Source: Glebionis coronaria
Lineage: Eukaryota > Streptophyta > Magnoliopsida > Asterales > Asteraceae
Reading direction: 5' to 3'
Length of the DNA: 64,000 nt
Assembly: GCA_025667525.1 (NCBI GenBank)
Contig: CM046877.1
Span: 621,138,262-621,202,261 of the forward strand
Below are positions 58,783 to 64,000 of this stretch, piece by piece. The notes beneath the pieces were generated by a model that was given only the letters and a program-made list of their open reading frames with translations, was not told the origin of the DNA and made no database searches. Made by a program: the position numbers and the translations under genes. Within the stretch, counting starts at the first letter, position 1, and the number at the start of each line of letters is the position of its first letter.

Positions 58783-59606
58783 TGTTGGGTTGTGCGTAAG
58801 TCATAGTTAGTATTTTATACGGAAGGCAGTACGTCGGCTAAGGGGTCACACACTTAGAGACCCAAATCATATTTTATTGAGATATACGATATAATCTGGC
58901 TATATTTATTATATAATCTTAATTTGATAAATGTGTATACTTAACGGTAATTAATTAATAAGTTAAAAGGTTCAACAAGGACTAATTAATAAGACTTAAG
59001 ACTTTAGAGTAATTAATGTAATTACTAATAGAGTAATCTAGAAAGTCAAAAAGTCAACCCAAGGGGTGTTTGAGCTATGTTCGGCCGACTACCACCAAAG
59101 GAAGGAGGGAAGAAGTTTTCTAGAAGCCTAATTACTTGTTAAGAAAAATTAGGTAGTTACCTTAATTAGCTTAAGCCTTCTAGTCTATAAACAAAGGGAT
59201 GATGGTCACTTTTTCATAACTTGAAAATCAAAATATTCTTCTCTTTTCTTCTTGATGGTCGACGAACATAACAACCTTAATCAAGGGTTTTTGTCTCTTG
59301 ATTTGTTAAGTATTATCTTGTTCAAGATCTAGCAATCAAAGGTGATTTATTGAAGTGTTGTGTGGACTATGTTAGAGAATATCTACTTTGATCTTTTGGG
59401 TTTATAGGGTGAACCAAATCGATTTTGGTTGAGGGTTTTTTTGGTTGTTGATTTAGGGTTCTTAATCCTCCTTATTGCAACAAAATGTATGCGATTCTTT
59501 ATCTATATATTAATTACATTATGTGCATATGTGATCTATTTTATCCGCTACGTTTTACTCTTGATGCATGTATACGTGAGTTTTTATCTTTATGTAAATT
59601 ATATCA
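58783..59606 (+). repeat. 3' LTR of the outer copia element (right edge approximate)
   Basis: The left edge TGTTGGGTTGTGCG directly follows the purine tract. The far edge near 59606 is inferred from the copia-style ending (CCGCTACGTTTTACTCTTGA then a TATATCA run), since the 5' LTR is missing from the window and cannot be used for comparison. Confidence 0.55.
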
Positions 59607-59853
59607 AAAATTTCTTTTAAAATTGGCAAGGAAAATAGAATAATAAATATAAATAAGCGACATTAATGTGAGACGAAAACCTTTTTAATGCATGTTACTA
59701 TTTCACTAAATTAAACTACTAATTTTTCGCATATATTATAATACAAATCCTCCCTCGTTATGCACGAATACTCGCTATATAAATGAAAAGTTCTTTAATA
59801 ATCTTTATTTCTTAAAAATCGTTAATTCTTAAAAATCATAAATCGTTACCATC

Positions 59854-60946
59854 TAGGGATGTTCATCGGTCCGGTTTTCGGATTTGTAGGTTATATGGTT
59901 TGGATTCATTGGTTTTGAAAATTTTTAAATCAAAACCAAAATCAAACCAAATCAATTATAGAGCAGGTAAAATCAAACTATAAACCAGTTTAAAATTTGG
60001 TTTGGTTTCGGTTAAAACCAAGAAATAAAATTCAAATAAACTTCAAAATATTATCAAGAAGCCATGTATAAAAACTTAGAGTTTCAAATAAATTCATAAA
60101 GTAAAAGGTCTCACAAAATGCTTAAGTAAATCAAGAAAACAAAAGTTTAAGAACCACAACTTTCAAATTTGAATGGAAATCAGTAAAATCAAATACATAA
60201 CTTTACTTTAAAGTTGCAGTTGATATTGATCTAGAGTCCACACCATTTACAATTAAAAGTAACCTATTTTTTCATTTCAATAGCCTATTAGCTTCGTAAA
60301 CGAAGTTTATTTCTACCTACTGATATAGTTTATTCACCATGACAAACAAAAGTGATACATTTTTCCATTTCAATAGTCATTACATAGTTTATAAATGTAA
60401 AACTAAATTTCTTTCTACTTATTCGTTGAGAACCATAATATAAAACAAGCACTCGGTCATAAACTACACACCATTCCAAATCATAAAATCATTAAGTGAC
60501 AGAGATGGTGTGTAAAATTACGGTATAAGTGGTATAACACATGTGTGAATTTATATGATTCAATTAGGTTAAGGGAATGTATAGATTAGATGAGTATCAT
60601 TCACCTCGTTTAAAAAAGTAGGTTAATTCTTCCTCTTAGATATACATTCGATTTTTGATTTGCAGATTATAAGTTTAAAAAATATTTTAAGAAACCTGAA
60701 ATGAATAAATTATATGTATATATAAAATCATAGAAACATTATGCACATAAAGTTATTTGATTTTTTCGGTTTGGTTTGGTGTTCTATTTGTTAAAACAAA
60801 ACAAAACCATACACCAATAAGATACTTTTGATTCATTTTCAAACCAAACCATACACCAATAAAATATTTAGTCCGATTTTATTTGGTTTCAATTTGATTT
60901 GTTCTTTTATTTGTACGATGTCAAACCAAACATTCACCACCCCTAC
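59854..60946. mobile_element. Non-autonomous hAT-like DNA element, about 1.09 kb
   Basis: The left end TAGGGATGTTCATCGG and right end CACCACCCCTAC are imperfect inverted repeats, with further inverted GGTTTGGTTT/AAACCAAACC blocks just inside both ends. Flanks carry TACCATC at 59847-59853 and 60947-60953 (7 bases, or 8 with one mismatch), as expected for hAT target duplications. No transposase frame is present. Confidence 0.6.
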
Positions 60947-60953
60947 TACCATC

Positions 60954-61326
60954 CAACCCATTTGATCAAAGAGTATAGATTAAAATTAGTTTTTAAATAA
61001 AAATATATTTTGCATTAAATTAATTTTTAACAAACATGTAATATTGTTTTTTTACTAGACTCACCTAACAACTCACGACATATTCAACCAATTTGCAATA
61101 AACTCGGTTACTATCAGGCATGATTTTTTATATAACCACACACATTTTTGCATAATCACATGTGATTTATCATCAAGACAAAATCACATGTGATTTTATG
61201 TGTAACAACAACTACATCTTTTTTTAGATGTAGATCCGAACCTGTTTATACCATAACATATATGATTTTCTTTATTCATAACCCGATTTTGTCAACAAGA
61301 ACATGATTTTGGTTATTTATAACTTA
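60954..61326. other. AT-rich intergenic DNA
   Basis: No gene is recognised. The sequence contains repeated CACATGTGATT-type blocks near 61155-61200 but no clear element. Confidence 0.4.
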
Positions 61327-61665
61327 GAGGGTGTTTGGTTAAGCTTATGAGTTTGGCTTAGGCTTATATTATATAAGCCATTATGGCTTATATATAATAA
61401 GCTTATAAGCTCATTATTAGTGTTTGGTTTAGCTTATCAAATTTAGTAAGATAAAATGACAAAAAAGTACATAAATATTAAATGATATGGTTATTAAATG
61501 TGGGTATAAATGTCTTTTTACATATTTTGGGCTTACCAAAAACCCTATATATAAGCTTATAAGCCTATTTATATAAGATTAACCAAACACTTAGTTTCGG
61601 CTTATAAGCTTATATAAGCTAATAAGCTTATAAGCCTATTATATAAGCTAAAACAAACACCCCCT
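61327..61665. mobile_element. MITE with GGGTGTTTG ends
   Basis: The left end GAGGGTGTTTGGTTAAGCTT and right end (complement GGGGGTGTTTGTTTTAGCTT) form inverted repeats, with interior AAGCTTATAAGC-type palindromes that could fold the whole 340 bp. No coding capacity. The target duplication is uncertain (TTA on both sides), so I leave the superfamily open. Confidence 0.6.
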
Positions 61666-61945
61666 TAATTTTCTTTATTCGTAATATGATAATCATCCAT
61701 ATGACCTAAATTTGAGCAAACAAACTAAAATTGATCTCTAAATTCTAGACTATATATGATCAATGACGAAGATTTATGATGAAATCAACAATTATCGAGG
61801 TCATTCAGTGGAACTCATGAATAATTTAAAGAGATTTGCTAAAATCACAAATTTTTTACCAAATAAAATTCACAAATTGACGTGGACTAATATGTGGTAT
61901 TCTCTCTTCTTTTTTAATACATTTGAATTTTTATCTAATAATCAC

Positions 61946-62342
61946 TAAGGGTATATTTGGCGACACGTAGCAGTAAGCAGTTACAGAAACAGAAGCACAA
62001 GCAGTAGGCAGTAAGCATTAACAGTTAGTAGGAGCAGTAAACAGTAATTGTTTATAGCAGCAGTAATTATAAAGTATAAAATTACGAAAAAGGACATAAA
62101 ATAATTAAAGAAATAACAAAGCTATTAAGAAACTAAAGAAGGGTATATTTGTAATTTTAAAGCAAACTGCTAGCAGAATCTCTAAAATGCTTCTTCTATC
62201 AAGCATTTTAAATAGAAGCAGTTGTATCATATCCAAACTCTAGTCTCTCTTTACCAAACAAGCTTTTAAGTCAAACTATTAACCACTTGTCACTTACTGC
62301 TCTAAAATGCTTCAAAAAGCTTGCTGCCAAACAAAGCCTTAA
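61946..62342. mobile_element. MITE with TAAGGSTWTRTTTGGC ends
   Basis: The left end TAAGGGTATATTTGGCGACA pairs imperfectly with the right end, complement TTAAGGCTTTGTTTGGCAGC. The interior is rich in GCAGTAA repeats. About 396 bp, no gene. Flanking duplication not clear. Confidence 0.5.
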
Positions 62343-62645
62343 GACACATCATTTTGTTCGATTTTATTTTGTAAACATTTTGTGGTTTTAGCTACAAATC
62401 TCTCTAATTTAAATTGTGTAAAGCCTTTTATCCAATTGGGTTTAACATGCTGTATGCAAGAAAGGGAAAAGATAAGGAGTACTCAAATGCTAATGTCCAT
62501 ATATGTTTACGTTACAGAAGTACATTCAAAGTTTTTTATTTTATTCAAGTTCAACATAACCTTAATTAATTGGTAAAACAAAATAAGTTTGTTATATGAA
62601 ACAGGGATCGGAAATCCATATGTATCATGTCAAGTGTATAAACAC
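62343..62645. other. Intergenic DNA, likely 3' region of the second CRK gene
   Basis: No separate gene. Being just downstream of a minus-strand stop codon at 62646, it probably holds that gene's 3' untranslated region. Confidence 0.4.
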
Positions 62646-63709
62646 TTATCTTGGAACAATAATCTCGCATACTGAAACATCATTTCCTGAAAACCGAGAC
62701 GATCCTGACTTTGTCGTCTTTGAAAGTTCATGTTTCTCCAAACCACTACCCTCTATTGAAGAGCTAAACTCTAGAATATCAGGCAATTTAGAGCTCGTAC
62801 TGTTTTTACGCATGAATAATGCAGGTTCTGATGGTTGTGGAAGCATCATAGACAAGCTATTAAGCATAATAACAACTGAACCCATAGTTGGCCGATCCTT
62901 AACATTTTCTTGGATGCATAATAACCCGATGTGAATAATTCTAATGATGTCATGCACTGAACCTGATTCTTTCTGAATAGCGGGATCTATCATATCTGAG
63001 CATGCCTCATTTTTCCAACTTGTCCATGCCTAAAAGATAACAATACGTTAGGATGTCTACACGACTACACCAATGAAAAGCGAATTTGTAATAAACTGAA
63101 TTAGATATATGGGTCGATACATACAAACGTAAGAAGATCTTGAAGGCTTTCTCCAATCTGGAAACATTGGTTCCTTTGCCCTGCTATCATCTCTAATACC
63201 AACACTCCAAAGCTAAAGACATCTGACCTCACTGAGAATTGGCCATGCATGGCATATTCTGGTGCCATATAACCACTATGAATACAGGCATAGAACAAGA
63301 ACACTAAAAAGGTTAGCATTTAGCACTTTTGTGAATGTATAACTCCACATATAATCTAATAGATACAAATAGTCAACTTTCGCGATTACAAAGATATGCA
63401 AATATGCGCCAATCAATTATCATAAAAATTATGTAATGAATTTCATAGGAAAAAGTTTGTTGTAGACTTACTGGGTTCCAACAATTAGACCAGTACTGGC
63501 TTGAGTTTCCTCTTGTTTAAACAACCTTGCCATGCCAAAATCTGAAATTTTAGCATTCATTTCTGCATCTAACAAAACATTACTAGCTTTCATATCTCGG
63601 TGAATTATTTTCAGGCGAGAATCTTCATGAAGGTATAAAAGTCCTTTGGCAACTCCTGTGATAATTTTGTGGCGTTTTTCCCAATCAAGATGTGCACGTT
63701 TCACTGGAT
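62646..63709 (-). CDS. Cysteine-rich receptor-like kinase (CRK), 3' exons only; continues beyond window
   Basis: Three exons in transcript order: 63709-63472 (238 bp), 63275-63125 (151 bp), 63029-62646 (384 bp with stop). Borders and phases fit the standard CRK kinase exons 5 to 7. The first encodes the catalytic loop [13 protein letters not shown] and [10 protein letters not shown]. The second has [20 protein letters not shown]. The third holds kinase subdomain XI ([18 protein letters not shown]) and a Ser-rich tail ending IIVPR. At the splice junction the usual GTYGYMAPEY reads GTHGYMAPEY. The preceding 211-bp exon with the glycine loop and lysine is not seen before 64000, so the N-terminal half lies outside. 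It is the same strand and family as the locus at 27683-29909 and looks intact as far as visible. CRKs act at the plasma membrane in stress and immune signalling. Confidence 0.85.
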
Positions 63710-64000
63710 CTACAAGCACCATCAGTAATTCGTTATATATAATTCATGCCAGAATTAAGATAATGCGATGTATGAATGCATTTCTCTCTTGCAAGAAGCA
63801 AAATAAAAAGCTTCTTTTAAATCATAAAGATTTTGTATCATACTTGGTGTTGGAACTATATAATGAGGTTTGCAAGTTTTTGCAAGGTTGAGAGGTAAAG
63901 TGTATAATTAGTCTATGCAGTGACTAAAAGTACACTTTATTGGGCTTGTGATATAAGCTTATGAAGTAGAAACATCCCAACTGTGTATGTGTGTAAGGCT
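63710..64000 (-). other. Intron of the second CRK gene up to the window edge
   Basis: On the minus strand this lies just upstream of the 238-bp exon, whose acceptor TTGTAG is visible at 63710-63715. No exon was found here, so the intron is longer than 290 bp, against 127 bp at the same place in the other CRK locus. Confidence 0.6.

Overview
The window looks like nuclear DNA of a flowering plant, most likely a daisy-family (Asteraceae) eudicot. It is AT-rich, its genes carry many GT-AG introns, and it is packed with LTR retrotransposons, a Helitron, MITEs and SINE-like sequences. The family-level guess rests on one copia-type element (50273-57325) whose linker ORF resembles, from memory, an element abundant in Tanacetum-like genomes. 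I ran no database search.

Left part (1-6629): no intact gene. It holds decayed transposon pieces: a retroelement-associated ORF fragment near 2.0-2.4 kb, a LINE reverse-transcriptase tail near 4.1-4.5 kb, and SINE-like tRNA heads.

Receptor-kinase pair (6630-23347): two apparently intact genes for malectin-like/LRR receptor kinases face each other tail to tail. The first (+ strand, 6630-11353) reads through 13 exons into 870 residues. The second (- strand, 23347-17606) reads through 13 exons with nearly the same lengths into 871 residues. Between them lie a very young gag-only LTR element (11504-14668; identical-looking 291-bp LTRs, target duplication AACCA) and an old gypsy gag/LTR remnant. 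A Helitron (20323-21469) sits in intron 3 of the second gene only. Both kinases keep all catalytic motifs and are probably plasma-membrane receptors with a role in defence or growth; that role is inferred from the family.

Middle (23348-30600): an unidentified Thr-rich ORF, a Stowaway-like MITE, a SINE-like element, and a cysteine-rich-receptor-like kinase (CRK) gene (29909-27683, - strand) whose kinase exons are intact but whose ectodomain exon is not seen.

Nested transposon block (about 30.6-59.6 kb): a gypsy 3' end and LTR, then a 5'-truncated copia element split twice. One split is a 12.2-kb Tekay-like gypsy (35232-47475, duplication TCTTA) with a dead pol, an extra ORF ahead of gag, and a 70-bp tandem array. 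The other is a 7.05-kb non-autonomous copia-like element (50273-57325, duplication ATTCT).

Right end (59.6-64 kb): three MITE-like elements, then the 3' half of a second CRK gene (63709-62646, - strand) that continues past the window. The two CRK loci share strand and exon sizes, so they look like a tandem pair pushed apart by the transposon block.
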